From Arabidopsis thaliana (taxonomy: Eukaryota > Streptophyta > Magnoliopsida > Brassicales > Brassicaceae): a DNA stretch of 64,000 nucleotides. Below are positions 22,002-34,459 of this stretch, piece after piece. Positions within the stretch are counted from its first letter, which is position 1. Each line of letters starts with the position of its first letter. The DNA is taken from NCBI RefSeq assembly GCF_000001735.4, contig NC_003071.7, forward strand, positions 19,319,443-19,383,442, given 5' to 3'. The notes beneath the pieces were generated by a model. It had not been told where the DNA came from and did not search any database. It was given only the letters and a program-made list of their open reading frames with translations. A program made the position numbers and the translations under genes.

Positions 22002-24855
22002 CTAGACGAAGAGTTTTGCACTTCCTCTCTTCCAAGCACCACGAAGTGGCAATCCACCGGGAGAGTTCTGGCTCCTTTTGGAGTTATCGTTCTTAGGTTC
22101 TGGTTCAGGCTCTGGGTTAGAATTCCTAAGATCTAGTACTGCAGCCATTGATTTCTCTCCTAGACGTGTTCTGAGAAACTTTGAAGTTTTCTTAGGTTGC
22201 TTGCCTGTGTCACCTAATCCCACTCCAGCCGATGAAGAATTCACCAACGTCGTCACTTTTGTTTTGCCTTTATCTGAACGGTATGCATCCTTATCTTTGT
22301 CTTTGTCCTGAGATTTGTCAGAGAATTGTAACTTCCTCACTGTATCAACAAATCTATCCCCCTTGGAGTCACTGCTACTTTCAACCTTCACAGCTTTCCC
22401 TTTATTTCCTCCTTTCAAGCAGGCGTTGTGGGTATCAATGAGTTCCTTCTGCCTCTGAGGGTCCGGGCAGAGTCTAGCCATATCCAGAACTAAGTGAGAC
22501 AAACCATAACCTTTCACATATTCCAAGTAAGTTCTGGCATCGATGGAACCATGACGATACTTTCCTGATGTATTCTTGAAGGCCATGAATAACTCTTCAT
22601 CGTGTCCAAGGCTGGCATGTATTTTTTCAACCAAACTTTTATTGTCAGACTGTACATCAGAAACACCTTGCGCTACTTGAATGTTCCCTGCATTTGCACT
22701 GGTGGATGATGACCTGCGATTTTTCACAGCGGAAATTTGAGGAGAATCAGAATGAGAAGGCTGCGCCAGTGATCTTGTTTCAGACATTTTAGGGGTTGAA
22801 GACGAGTGATGATTATTCCTCTTTGTTGCATTGGCGGAACTCAGAGAAGAACCAGATGAGCATCCACCAACTGTGGTACGAGCATCTTGTGGAACTGCAG
22901 AAGCAAGAGTTCTAGTACTTTCAACTCTGTCATGGTGCCTAGATTGAGATTGAGCAGAAGCACCAGAAGATTGTACCCTGCTTGTAATTGATATTTCTGC
23001 CGGGCCTCGGTTTAGTGCTGGCCAAGCTTGAGAAGAACCAGAAGTTGCACTTCTATTTGTTTGATGTCTTTGACGAGTAGTCGTGGTGTTACTAACTAAA
23101 CTCTCTGAATTCTGTCCAAATCTTGATTGGCCTTGGTTTGCACGATGTCTTTGACGAGTAGTCGTGGTGTTACTAACTAAACTCTCTGAGTTCTGTCCAA
23201 ATCTTGATTGGCCTTGGTTTGCTTGCACAGAGAGTGGAGGAAAAGAAGATTCTCCAAGACGTGAATTTCCAGAGCGTCCCACATGTTGAGGAAGATTATT
23301 ATCGTCGTTAAAGGCATAAGATGCTTGAGATTCCAGAAGCACAAGATTAGGCTCACGAAGAGAAGATCGGCGTCTTCCACGGCGACTGTTCGGGTATTGG
23401 AAACTGGCTTGTATCTGAAACAGAACCAACTATTAAACATCATAAAGCAAACCAAAAGATGGGAAAGATAATTAACTGGCAAGAGTTGTACTCGGAAACG
23501 ATACATGCCTGTAGTGATGCATTTTGTTGAGACCGAGACATTCTACCTCCATGGTCAATAGCATTATGCCTCTAGAAAAAAATGCAAGTGATCCTTTAAA
23601 CATCATTGTGTATCACCATAACAAACAGTGTGAATAAAAAAAATGTGTTTTACTTTTAGCTCAGCTTCGATTTGGAAAACTATGAACTTCTTAGCAAGGC
23701 AGGTTTCGTCTTCACATAGGAAATGGTCACTTCGGAAATGAACCTGTTGCAAAAACAAGTAAGAGACATGTACTGTTAAAGAGTCAGAACACCCAATAAG
23801 ATTACATTCATACCTCAAGATCATCATAGTTTCCATAATATTCATATTGTCCAGGCTTCAGCCTGCATTGCCAAATGGAAGAAAATGAAATCATTTCGAG
23901 GTCAATCAAATTCATAACTCTCACAACTACAAATAGCAATTACCTTTGGCATATATGACAAGTGTAGTGCTCTCTAGACATATGAGTGTATAGCTCATTA
24001 TCACCATAGAATGGTCTTTTACAGAACTCACACATAGGATGACCAGTGAAACCTCCTCTTTCACTCTCACTTCCATCAACTTCCGAGTCACCACTACTTA
24101 TATGTTGGTTCAGCTGTCCCTTAGTAAACAACTTTTGTTCACAAATGAAAACCTGTCAAAACAAAAGCATGAGCTTGTTCATGATAAATCGTTAGCAGAG
24201 ATATCTTAAACCTAAGAGGGTAGTTTCAGAACCTGACCTTACGACCTACAAGACATAAACTGCACATATGCAATTTGTGCTGATGATTTAAATGATCTTT
24301 CAAGTGTTCAACGCTCTTAAACCGAACACAATGGTTAGGCTCTTTCTTTGGTCGAGTCTTGTTTGTATCGTTACACAAATTGCAAGAGAGCCTGCACATT
24401 GCTTTAATCCTTGTGTAATGGTTCAAGTCATCAAAGTAAACATTGGTTTCTTCATGATACCAGAAGGATCCTACTCGACCTTCCTTTGGTACTGATGGGA
24501 AAGTAGTCGAGAAATCACTAATCGTCTTTGTATAATCACCCAAAGCCTGCAATAGAACACAGCAAATGTAACCCAAGATTCAAGCAAATTTACAAGTTTT
24601 AGTCTCAGATTCTCACTATCTTAAAAAAGTTTATCTTTTACCATTTAAGAGCAACACATTTGAGCAGATTAAGGAAAAAGCCCTAACCTTTGTGACAAAG
24701 ACGACGGGGCATTCGGTTTTGCAGATACAGCATCGACGATCATTGAGTATGAAACGAAGACGAACAACGCAAGTAGAGCAAACCTCTCTGTGACCACAAG
24801 ATCCGTAACCAACCCATTCGAGATTCTCCGCGCAAACGGCGCAACTATCATCCAT
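22002..24855 (-). CDS. ZNF598/Hel2-type RING and C2H2 zinc-finger protein (AT2G47090)
   Basis: Seven coding exons: 24688-24855, 24238-24546, 23944-24152, 23814-23862, 23654-23743, 23509-23571, 22002-23414, giving 766 aa. The N-terminal RING has CAVC, then CGH, CSTC and CCIC. It is followed by C2H2-type fingers (CRLSCNLC, HMCSLC, CEFCKRPF, YTCHIC) and a long Ser/Gln-rich low-complexity tail. This order is that of ZNF598/Hel2 E3 ligases, which ubiquitinate 40S proteins on collided ribosomes; the role here is inferred from the family. The sixth intron (23415-23508) starts with GC, not GT. The tail contains an exact-looking 27-residue tandem duplication. The start at 24855 gives MDDSCAVC. Confidence 0.9.
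23063..23224 (-). repeat. 81-bp tandem duplication inside the Hel2-like gene
   Basis: Two adjacent copies with period 81, starting at 23063 and 23144, differing at only a few bases. Each encodes 27 residues beginning near NQGQSRFGQNSESL in the low-complexity tail, so the duplication is in frame. Confidence 0.9.
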
Positions 24856-25732
<877 letters not shown>

Positions 25733-25933
25733 TTTTCATCTCGATCTCTATCATTTTGAATTGAATACTGCTTTTTTTTTGGAATTTGGAAGTTGTTTTT
25801 GGATGTTGTGGATCTTATGTTGAACTTGTTTGAATTTCATATCTAGGTTTTTCTTATGGATATTTTTATGCTCTTTATTTGAATTACTTTCAAATCTTAT
25901 TGCATGATTGATTTATAGTTCACACAATCTAAT
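25733..25933. other. Convergent 3' ends of UBQ6 and the AT2G47115 membrane protein
   Basis: Only about 200 bases separate the two stop codons, so the 3' untranslated regions probably overlap or abut. Confidence 0.5.
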
Positions 25934-27422
25934 CTAAGTTACAAGAGCATTTGGGAATAGATATGGGAAACAGGAGTTCTTGGCTTTTACTATTGCGGCA
26001 TAAGCTCCATAGCAAGGGATATGAACAATTGCCATGCATAGGTACCTGTGAATATGTTGTTTTGTTAGTGTATAATCACAATCCGTCAAATCTTTAAAAC
26101 GATTATAAAGTTGATTAGATAGAATTAATGAGGATGGTTACCATATCGGAGCCCATGGCTTGTCTAGCTCGAGGAACGGATATGGCCACCTGAGATAGGT
26201 TCGAGTTGATTAGAATAGGTTGGTTGCGCTAAGTTGTGGGTTAAGTATCATCAATGTAAGTCGTTATTGCTTACCAAGTGAAGCCACATGCGTGGATGAT
26301 CCATTGGAATATAACATAGAGACAACTCCATAGCACGAAATATCCCATTCGAAACCAAGGGAATGGCTGAAATCAGAACAAACGAATTTCTTTAGGCTCT
26401 TTTCTTAAAATCTATTGTCTTGGTTAACTTCATTTTTGCTTACAAGGCTATTGAGGAGTGTTTCAAGCAGGAGGAAGCCTGCATTTGCCGTGTGCATGCA
26501 GATCGTCAACTGCATCAAATCATAAATTCGATTAGTAGAGTCTTGAGTAGTTTCATTGTTAAACATAGGCTGAAATGTTCGTTCTTACCGTGTTTAACCC
26601 AAAGCGAGTAGTCGATAGGAAAGGAACTATAACTAACCAAAACACAATGTCCGTCAGCACTACAGCCCCTGCACTTGTCTTTAACACAAACCAGACAGAA
26701 GAGTTACTGTGTGAAAGTGTGTATGAAGCAAAAAATTGGGACTCCGTGACTGTTGACACTAACCTGAAAAATTGTCTGCATGAAACAACCACAAACCTCT
26801 AATCTTCGCCGGAACTCATCTCCGACCTTTTCTACTACCACATCTTCATCAGTTTCAAGTGTTAGCTCCTTTAAATGTATCAAACAACCATATACTGAAG
26901 CTACAATACCCATCTGCAGAGAACCCAATGAACATAAACAATACCCGGATTTAACACTCTTATTCGAAAAGCTGTTACGACGTACCGCAAAGTAGATGAT
27001 CACAAGCATGAAGGTCCATCTGTTACAAAACCAAATAACATTAGTCATGAACAATGCGGATCTGATTACATTCAGAATTTTGGCTTAGAACACTAAAAGA
27101 AGAAAGATCACTCTGTGTAATAGACGAAGATGCTTGCGTCCCACTTGATGACATCCCAAGCCAATAAAGCAGCCATGGAGAGAAAAGAGGTGGAACGAGT
27201 AAAGAGTAGCCAGCCGGGATGTAATCTTGTCCAGCAACTGGCCCATAACCGAGCCGAACCACGGTTGTTCGATCTATAAAGTGGTAACAAGCTATCGTGG
27301 GACGTATCATCAATTACTACGCAGCCTCTGTCTCTGCGGGATAGAAACCACAAGGACGTGACGATTGCAGCCGCAACTATCGCAAAGCAGATGAAGTCAT
27401 ACCAATAAACGATCAATGCCAT
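25934..27422 (-). CDS. Polytopic membrane protein of unknown function (AT2G47115)
   Basis: Eight coding exons: 27112-27422, 26986-27019, 26764-26913, 26589-26678, 26444-26509, 26275-26366, 26142-26189, 25934-26045, giving 300 aa. Hydrophobic segments are spread over the whole length, for example CFAIVAAAIVTSLWFL near the N-terminus, TFMLVIIYFAMGIVASVYG, VLTDIVFWLVIVPF, YFVLWSCLYVIFQWII and YLCMAIVHIPCYGAYAAIV, suggesting six or so membrane spans. The only long hydrophilic stretches are after the first span (RRDRG...YRSNNRG) and an acidic/basic loop in the third exon (ETDEDVVVEKVGDEFRRR). I recognise no catalytic motif. The 34-base second exon is a micro-exon that keeps frame on both sides. 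Confidence 0.88.
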
Positions 27423-27916
27423 GATTTACTAACTACAAATTTTTTTATCATTTGATTAGTTCTAAAAAAATAAAGTGGTTTGTTTATGCATGGAGTGGAA
27501 TTTTCGGCAGGTGGGTTGTTTTTAAAGCGAGACGACCAGCTGTTGTGATCGTTTGTTACTCGTGTAAATTGACAGTTAGATAACTTATAGATGCATGTAC
27601 ATGAAAACATGAATCATGAATAATTTTAAAATTAAGAGTTGATAAAATAAATGAAAGAGAAGTCCAAAAATATCAAGGTCAATATTAACAAAATAAAATG
27701 GGAAAACAAAGATTTATAGGGGGAAACTACACACAAAATAGGATATAAGCATTTTTAACGATTTCAATATTGTAAGTTAAAATTATATATTTTGACTTGC
27801 TTTATTCAAAATTAATGTATTACAGTTTACATACATACTGTTGCTTATATGTTTCTTAATAGTTAATACCACATTTATTCTTCAAAATGTAAAAAGTCCC
27901 GATTTTGATTGTAGTT
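27423..27916. other. Spacer between the membrane protein and SDR genes
   Basis: AT-rich. It includes the 5' flank of the membrane-protein gene and the 3' region of the first SDR gene. No gene seen. Confidence 0.45.
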
Positions 27917-28781
27917 TTAATCACGGCTTGGCTTAACGACAGTATAACCACCATCCACCGCCAAATTCTGACCACTTATATAAGCCGAATCATCAGAAGC
28001 CAAGAACAGAGCCACTTGTGCAACGTGGCTAGCTTTAAGCACCATCCCCTTGAGAATTCCCTTGGCGTCAAAATAATCCTCCAACTGCTTTCCCGTTACC
28101 TCGTCGTGGCTAGTCATTGGCGTTGCCACCGCGTACGGTGCGACTCCATTGACTCTAATCCCATACTTCCCCAAATCACCACAGGCCGATCTAATCAGGC
28201 CGACAAGCCCGTGTTTAGACGCCGTGTAACCATGATGCCCCCCACCGATCTCCGCCGAGACGCTCGTCGTACAAACGATGGAGCCACGCGTGCCTTTCTC
28301 CACCATGGCTCGTGCCGCGTGTTTGATAAACGCAGCTGCACCGCGAACGTTAACAGCCATTATGCGGTCAAACCGTTCGAGGTCAAAGTCGAGGAAGCTT
28401 TCCAGTGGTTCCAAGACTCCGGCGTTGCTAAACAGAACGTCTAGCTTTCCGTGTTTTTCGACGGTGAACTTAACTGCGTCCTCGACTTCCGTCTCATTTG
28501 TCACATCGCAACGGTAAAAACTAGCTTTGTCTTTCCCGATCAAAACTGCGACGTTTTGGCCTAGTTCTTCTTGTACGTCAACTATAACCACCTTAGCTCC
28601 GTGGTCCGTGAACAGCCTAGCGGCGTCGGCTCCAATCCCGCTGGCTCCGCCTGTTATAATTACGATCTTGCCTTCCAATCTACTGCATGGACAAGTAATT
28701 ATTGAACTGATCAACATTTGTATGTAAGATACATGCACAATTGTTTATAGAGAGATAAAGCAATTGCCTGAGTCCCGACAT
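27917..28781 (-). CDS. Short-chain dehydrogenase/reductase, array copy 1 (AT2G47120)
   Basis: Classical NAD(P)-dependent SDR, 258 aa. A 14-base first exon (28768-28781, MSGL plus part of Arg) is followed by a single long exon, 27917-28679. The cofactor loop TGGASGIG, the NAG motif, the catalytic Ser in CTTSVS and the YTASK motif are all intact. It belongs to the plant SDR110C group related to xanthoxin and alcohol dehydrogenases; the substrate is not predictable. Intron 1 starts with GC (AG|GCAATT). First of four tandem copies on the same strand. Confidence 0.93.
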
Positions 28782-30184
28782 TGATGTGTCGAAAGGTATA
28801 CAAACTGAGATAAAATGTCGACTGAGTATATGTGTACACTTAATTTATAACCCAAGAGTTGCATTTCACATTTTATTGCTTTTACCACTTTACTCCACGT
28901 TTTCTTGATTTTTCCTGTCCTTTTTATTCTTCTTGTGGTCTAGCTATAACTTACCCACACATTTTGAGATTTGAACTAAGATTAAACACGGTGTTGACAT
29001 GTGTAAAAGAAACAATAATTAACTCCGCTAACCACGAATTGATATCCTATAACAGTCTAAATTTAACCAGTGTTTGTGTTTAAGTAACAAATTGATATCC
29101 ACATGAGGACATCAACCTTTAACCCAACCAAAAAAATATCCCAAATCTATATTTCTATTTGCTACTCATGTGAAGTAAATATTTTATGCCTGGATTCATT
29201 TCCATCATACTTTTAATTCATAGTTTTGAGTTGATAAAGACATATAAATTAGATATAATTTAGATGAGTTTGGGAAAAAATAGTAAGTTTTCCGGTATAT
29301 AAAGTTACTCAACAGTGACATCCCAATTTCCAAATGCCATTTTTTCAAAAAACTAATTGTGTCTACCATTGAAACAACACATGTCCATCCATATCTGCGA
29401 TGTTTTTACACGCATATTTTCCATGGCTCCACGCCTAATTGGTACAACTTGATGGTAGTACTTCTAGTTTTATCTTCTTTGTGAAGAGAAAATGAAAAGG
29501 ATAAGATAACGGTAAAGATGACAACTTTATGATTTTGATTACATCTTATGTTTCCTTTTATAGACTAATGTTATGCAACCATGATCTGAGACTTTCAATC
29601 TTATCATCATTATTTAAGGATCAAAGAAAAAAAAGAACTTGATAACGGTTGCATTGTAATTTGTACAGGAGGAAGTTTTTGATTGAGTTTCTGAAATCTT
29701 TGTTTGTGTTTTTGAATCTGATCTTGGGCTTGAGCTGTTAATGGGCCTCTGGACTTTTGTCGGCTTTTTCTTTATTTGGTGATGAAGCCAAGCCCAAGAT
29801 ATTTGTGTGTCTTTTTGACTTTTCTTTTTCGACGACTCTTCTTCTTCTTGACTTCTCTTCGTCAACTCTTCTGTTTCTTGTCCCGACAAATTCTTTGATG
29901 TGATTGTGGACTGATACTTTGTAATTAATAACCATTAAGCCAACAATTGTTTTTTGCAGTAAATTACAAGTAAAGAAACTTTAATAGTAAGTATTAATAA
30001 CGTTACCCTTATTTATCCGAATTAACTATAGTACATACGTAATTGCTTACGTAACGTTATAGGCGATTATTCCATGGTGTGATTTGACCCAAAAAAAAAA
30101 AAAAAAAGATAATGGCGTGAAAAGCTCGTTGAAAGTAAAATATTAAGGCGTTAATAAGTGTTGATTTATAGAATATTCTCTCCT
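28782..30184. other. Spacer between SDR copies 1 and 2
   Basis: No confirmed gene. A Lys/Ser/Glu-rich open frame on the minus strand ending at 29614 has no ATG and resembles no family I know. A run of A occurs around 30091-30107. Confidence 0.4.
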
Positions 30185-31039
30185 TCAAATGGGCTTAACG
30201 ACGCTATAACCCCCGTCAACAGCCAGATTCTGACCGCTAACGTAAGCCGAATCATCCGAAGCCAGAAACAAAGCCGCCTCTGCCACATGGCGAGCCTTAA
30301 GCACCACACCTTTGAGAATCCCCGTGGCTGCGCTATATTCCTCCACCATCCTCACCGTTTCCTCGTCACGGCTATTTATCGCCGTCGCCACCGCGTATGG
30401 TGCAACGCCGTTGACTCTAATCCCGTACTTCCCTAGCCCGCCACAAGCCGATTTAACCAGCCCGAGAAGAGCGTGCTTAGACGCCGTGTACGCGTGAGGT
30501 CCTGGACCACCGATCTCCGACGCGACGCTGGTCGTACATACGATTGACCCACGCGTGCCTTTCTCCACCATGGCTCGTGCAGCGTGTTTGATAAACGCAG
30601 CCGCACCACGAACGTTGACCGCCATGGTTCGGTCAAACTGTTCCAGATTCAAGTCGAGAAAGCTTCCCGGCTGTTCCATAACGCCGGCGTTACTAAAGAG
30701 AACGTCAAGCTTCCCGTACTTTTCGACGGTGAACTTAACGGCGTTTTCTACCTCCTTTTCGTTTGTAACATCGCAACGGTAAAAACTTGCTTTGTCTTTC
30801 CCGACAGAAACGGCAACGTTTTGACCAAGTTCTTCTTGAAAGTCAACGATGACCACCTTAGCTCCGTGGTCCGTGAACAGCCTAACCGCTTCGGCTCCAA
30901 TCCCGCTAGCTCCGCCTGTTATTATTGCGATTTTGCCATCCAATCTGCGGTATAGAATATAAACGTACACGTAAATTAAACAAATCAGTAAACATATAAT
31001 AAAAATGCTTTGGAGTCACACTTGCCTGAGTCCCGACAT
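30185..31039 (-). CDS. SDR3: SDR3, short-chain dehydrogenase/reductase, array copy 2 (AT2G47130)
   Basis: 257 aa from a 14-base first exon (31026-31039) and one long exon (30185-30944). TGGASGIG cofactor motif, NAG, the Ser in CTTSVA, and the catalytic YTASK are present. SDR3 has been linked to basal defence in Arabidopsis. Intron 1 has a consensus-like GC donor, AG|GCAAGT. High identity to its neighbours shows tandem duplication. Confidence 0.94.
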
Positions 31040-31527
31040 TTTTGAAGGATTTCAAAAGTAGACAGAGAGACAGATTAATTATAAGTCAAGTAGACCTGAA
31101 AGAGCGACTAGATATGCTCCGTTCTCTGTATTTATCGTAGACTTTATATTAATCAATTTTTTTTTTCCTATTTTGTTTTTTAATCAATTATTTTGAAACT
31201 ATAACGTGTAAATTAGTACTAAATGGTTAGGATTCTTCACTGAAATATCAAAATTCAAAACCCATAGTCAAAATAGAGAGACTAGAAAGACGATTTATCA
31301 AATAAGCTTGTAGTATTTGTTTAAATAAATTATCCTCGAGATGTGCAATATGTTGGATAATGAATGTTACCATATAAAAATACAACATCCACATTTCAAG
31401 GAAATTTGCAACCTCAGAAACTTCTCAATCCCCATGCCTCTACAACAATTAAGTCAAGTCAACTTTTGACCAAAAAAACAAAATTCCAATATTCCATCAT
31501 GGGATCTTTGTGGCCAAGTTGTTATAG
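31040..31527. other. SDR3 5' flank and spacer to SDR5
   Basis: AT-rich promoter and downstream sequence; no gene seen. Confidence 0.4.
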
Positions 31528-32617
31528 CTACGGCTTCACCACCGAGTAACCACCGTCAACAGCCAGGTTCTGTCCGCTAACGTAAGCCGACTCATCGGAC
31601 GCTAAAAACAGAGCAGCTTCTGCCACGTGACGAGCTTTCAATACAATGCCCTTTAGATTCGCCGAAGCTGACGTGTTCTGCTCCACCACGTTTGGTTCCA
31701 TCTTGAAACCATTACAAACTAACGGTGTTGCGACACCAAATGGAGCAACGCCGTTTACTCTTATACCATATTTTCCTAATCCACCAGAAGCCGATTTGAT
31801 CAAACCCAACAGCCCATGCTTCGACGTCGTGTACCTATATTATTAGTAAGCAATTCATTCTATTTTGAATTTTAACGATAAAAAATTATTGTCAATAAAT
31901 CGTGACAACATGATCACTTTGTTATTCTTTTAATTATAATACTCCGTTGCAGCGATCCACTATTTATTATTACATGGTTTTGAAAACGAAATTAGTTAGT
32001 GCACTTTTGGTTTGTCTAAAGAATTAAAAAGTCTTTGTTGTGAATATTAGTTTTTACCCGTGTGGTGCCGTGCCAGCGATCTCAGCCGCGACGCTAGTGG
32101 TGCAAACGATGGAGCCGCGGATGCCTTTCTCCACCATGGCACGTGCAGCATGCTTGATGAATGCGGCTGTGCCGCGGAGGTTAATGGCGATCGTTCGGTC
32201 TAACTCGTTGAGGTTTAAGTCGAGGATGCTCACAAACGGCTCTATTACGCCGGCGTTACTAAACAGAACGTCAAGCTTCCCATATTTTTCGACGGTGAAC
32301 TTAACGGCGTTTTCAACTTCCGTCTCGTTCGTGACATCGCAATGATAGTAACTCGCTTTGTCTTCACCGATCGAAACTGCAACGTTTTGACCGAGCTCAT
32401 CCTGTACATCAACGATCACGACTCGAGCGCCGTGTTCGGTAAATAATCGAACGGACTCAGCCCCAATCCCGCTTGCTCCGCCAGTAATAATTACGATTTT
32501 GCCATCCAATCTGGAAAAAAAAAACAAATCATTAGAAACACACATTTATGTATATGGGTATAAAGTTGAGCAGAAAGGTTACAAAATCAGATGAGGAAAT
32601 TGCCTTTTTCCAGACAT
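31528..32617 (-). CDS. SDR5: SDR5, short-chain dehydrogenase/reductase, array copy 3 (AT2G47140)
   Basis: 257 aa from three exons: 32604-32617, 32058-32510, 31528-31834. Motifs as in its neighbours: TGGASGIG, NAG, CTTSVA and the catalytic YTTSK, with Tyr created at the exon 2/3 junction. Intron 1 again has a GC donor (AG|GCAATT). Intron 2 (31835-32057) is absent from the other array members and interrupts the active-site region, so it may be a recent intron gain. Confidence 0.93.
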
Positions 32618-33717
32618 TGTTGAGACGTTATGAAAATTTGAAGGATAGAGCTACGAGAGAGCTATGTGTGGATATTTATACATGGGGGTATATGTATCTT
32701 AAAAGTCAACTCTATCGTGCCATGTGAGTTTTACTTTTTTAATGGCTCAAGAATTGGTTTGACCTCTGAATTATGCACCATAATAGTGACACTTGTTCCT
32801 ATATAATAATGTTTTTATTTGGTTGAAAAAAATATACACACTTTAATAAGTAAATAACCGATTTTATTTATTTATTTAGTTTCAAATAGGCTTAACGACG
32901 CAAAAACCACCGTCCACTGCTAAATTCTGACCACTGATATAAACCGAATCATCCGAAGCGAGAAACAGAGCAGCTTCTGCCACGTGTCGAGCCTTTAACA
33001 CAACACCTTTAAAAATCCCTCTGGCTTCGCAATACTCCTCCGTCTGCTTCGCCGTCTCCTCGTCGTGACTAGTCATCCCCGTGACCCCGTCGCCACAGCG
33101 AACGGTGCGACGCCGTTTATTCTAATCCCATGTTTCCCTAAATCACCACAAACCTATTTAATCAGTCCGACGAGCCCATGCTTCGACGCCGTGTATTCAT
33201 GAGGTCCCTGACCACGATCTCCGACGTAACACTGGTCGTACAAACGATGGAGCCACGTGTGCCTTTCTCCACCATGGCTCGTGCGGCGTGTTTGATAGAC
33301 ACAGCCGCTCCACGAACGTTGACAGCCATTGTTCGGTGAAACCGTTCAAGATTCAAATCAAGGATGCTTCCCGGTGTTTCCAAGACGCCGGGTTGGCTGA
33401 AAAGAACGACGCCGGCGTTACTTAACAGAACGTCTAGCTTCCCATGTTTTTCGACGGTGAACTTAATGACGCGTCCTCTACTTCCGTCTCGTTTGTAACA
33501 TCACAACGGTAAAAACTTGCTCTGTCTTTGCCGATTGAAACGGCGACGTTTTGCCTTGCTCTTCTTGTAAGTCAACTACAACCACTTGAGCTCCGTGGTC
33601 AGTGAACAACCTAGCGGATTCGGCTCCTGTCCCACTGGCTCCCCCTGTTATAATCACGATTTTGCCATCCATTCTTCTGTATAAATATAGAAAAAGTAGA
33701 TCATTAGATATGTAATT

Positions 33718-33733
33718 AACTTGTAAACGAATT
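33718..33733 (+). repeat. Target-site duplication, left copy
   Basis: Sixteen bases identical to 33998-34013, flanking the retroposon-like insert. Confidence 0.85.
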
Positions 33734-33997
33734 GTCGTGCTTGTTGCAGGTTGGGAGCCAAGGTGCAGGGGCTTCCTTTGTTTGTCTTGGGCTTGTTTGG
33801 CCTGCTTCAGGTTTTCAGTATTTGGCTCTTTTGTTGTTGGGCCCTCTCTGTGTTGTTTGGGCCTTTGTTTTTATGTCTCTTTCGGCCTGCGTGCTGTGCT
33901 GGACCGTTTGGTCTTGTAACGTTTTTCGGATTATTGGAATTTTATGAATGAAAAATAATAATAATAATAATAATTTATATATTAAAAAAAAAACAAC
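33734..33997 (+). mobile_element. LINE-like retroposon fragment in intron 1 of the SDR pseudogene
   Basis: 264 bases bounded by a 16-base direct repeat, AACTTGTAAACGAATT, at 33718-33733 and 33998-34013, the target-site duplication. The insert ends with ATAATAATAAT-type repeats and an A-run, as expected for a 5'-truncated non-LTR retrotransposon. Its composition (G/T-rich, GGGCC blocks) differs from the surrounding AT-rich intron. No complete ORF is present. Confidence 0.8.
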
Positions 33998-34013
33998 AAC
34001 TTGTAAACGAATT
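33998..34013 (+). repeat. Target-site duplication, right copy
   Basis: Sixteen bases identical to 33718-33733, directly after the A-rich tail. Confidence 0.85.
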
Positions 34014-34459
34014 AATAAAAATGTTAAATGTGTGTGAGAGACTGAAAGAGAGAAATTAAGCAATTACTTGCTTTGCGACATTGTTAAATAGGTTTCAAAG
34101 GACACAGCAATTATATTAGGGCGATAGTACATCACGACTCATGAGGCTAATATTTATACACGTGAATCATTTGCGATTATGCACTAGAAATCTATGTAAG
34201 GTAGATAATCATTATTTCAATGATATATAAAAAGTTTTCACTAAATCTGTGTAGTTTTAAGTTTTATCTTAATATATGTTGATTACAAACAAAGAAACAA
34301 ATCATATTTATCTAAATGGTAACATATTTTACTAAGAGCTTGGTCACATTTATGGTTTTGACATAGATCCCCACACTAGTCTATCTTGATAAATTTTCTC
34401 AATTTTCTATTAATAAACTGAAAATTTATGTTACACTGTTTACTATATAATTAACTTTA

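Larger units (their letters stand above)
32882..34081 (-). pseudogene. Decayed SDR, array copy 4 (AT2G47150 region)
   Basis: Same layout as the other copies: a 14-base first exon (34068-34081, MSQS) and a long second exon running from 33673 down to 32882. The reading frame is broken several times relative to the intact copies: a one-base loss near 33553 (after the cofactor domain), two extra bases near 33470, one base lost near 33213, and eight extra bases near 33075. A 24-base in-frame tandem duplication lies near 33390-33425. The TGGASGTG motif also has Thr for Ile. Intron 1 has a GT donor and contains a 264-base retroposon-like insert. Short reduced models of this locus are unlikely to yield a working enzyme. 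Confidence 0.85.

Noticed and set aside
29614-29889. Lys/Ser/Glu-rich minus-strand frame between SDR copies 1 and 2, starting with TTGTCGGGACAA, similar to the SDR first exon
   Set aside because: No ATG, no cofactor motif, no splice-compatible continuation into an SDR sequence. The similarity to the 14-base exon is too short to mean much.
33732-33951. Three overlapping hydrophobic open frames at 33.7-33.95 kb
   Set aside because: They lie inside the retroposon-like insert, overlap each other in different frames and have no independent support.
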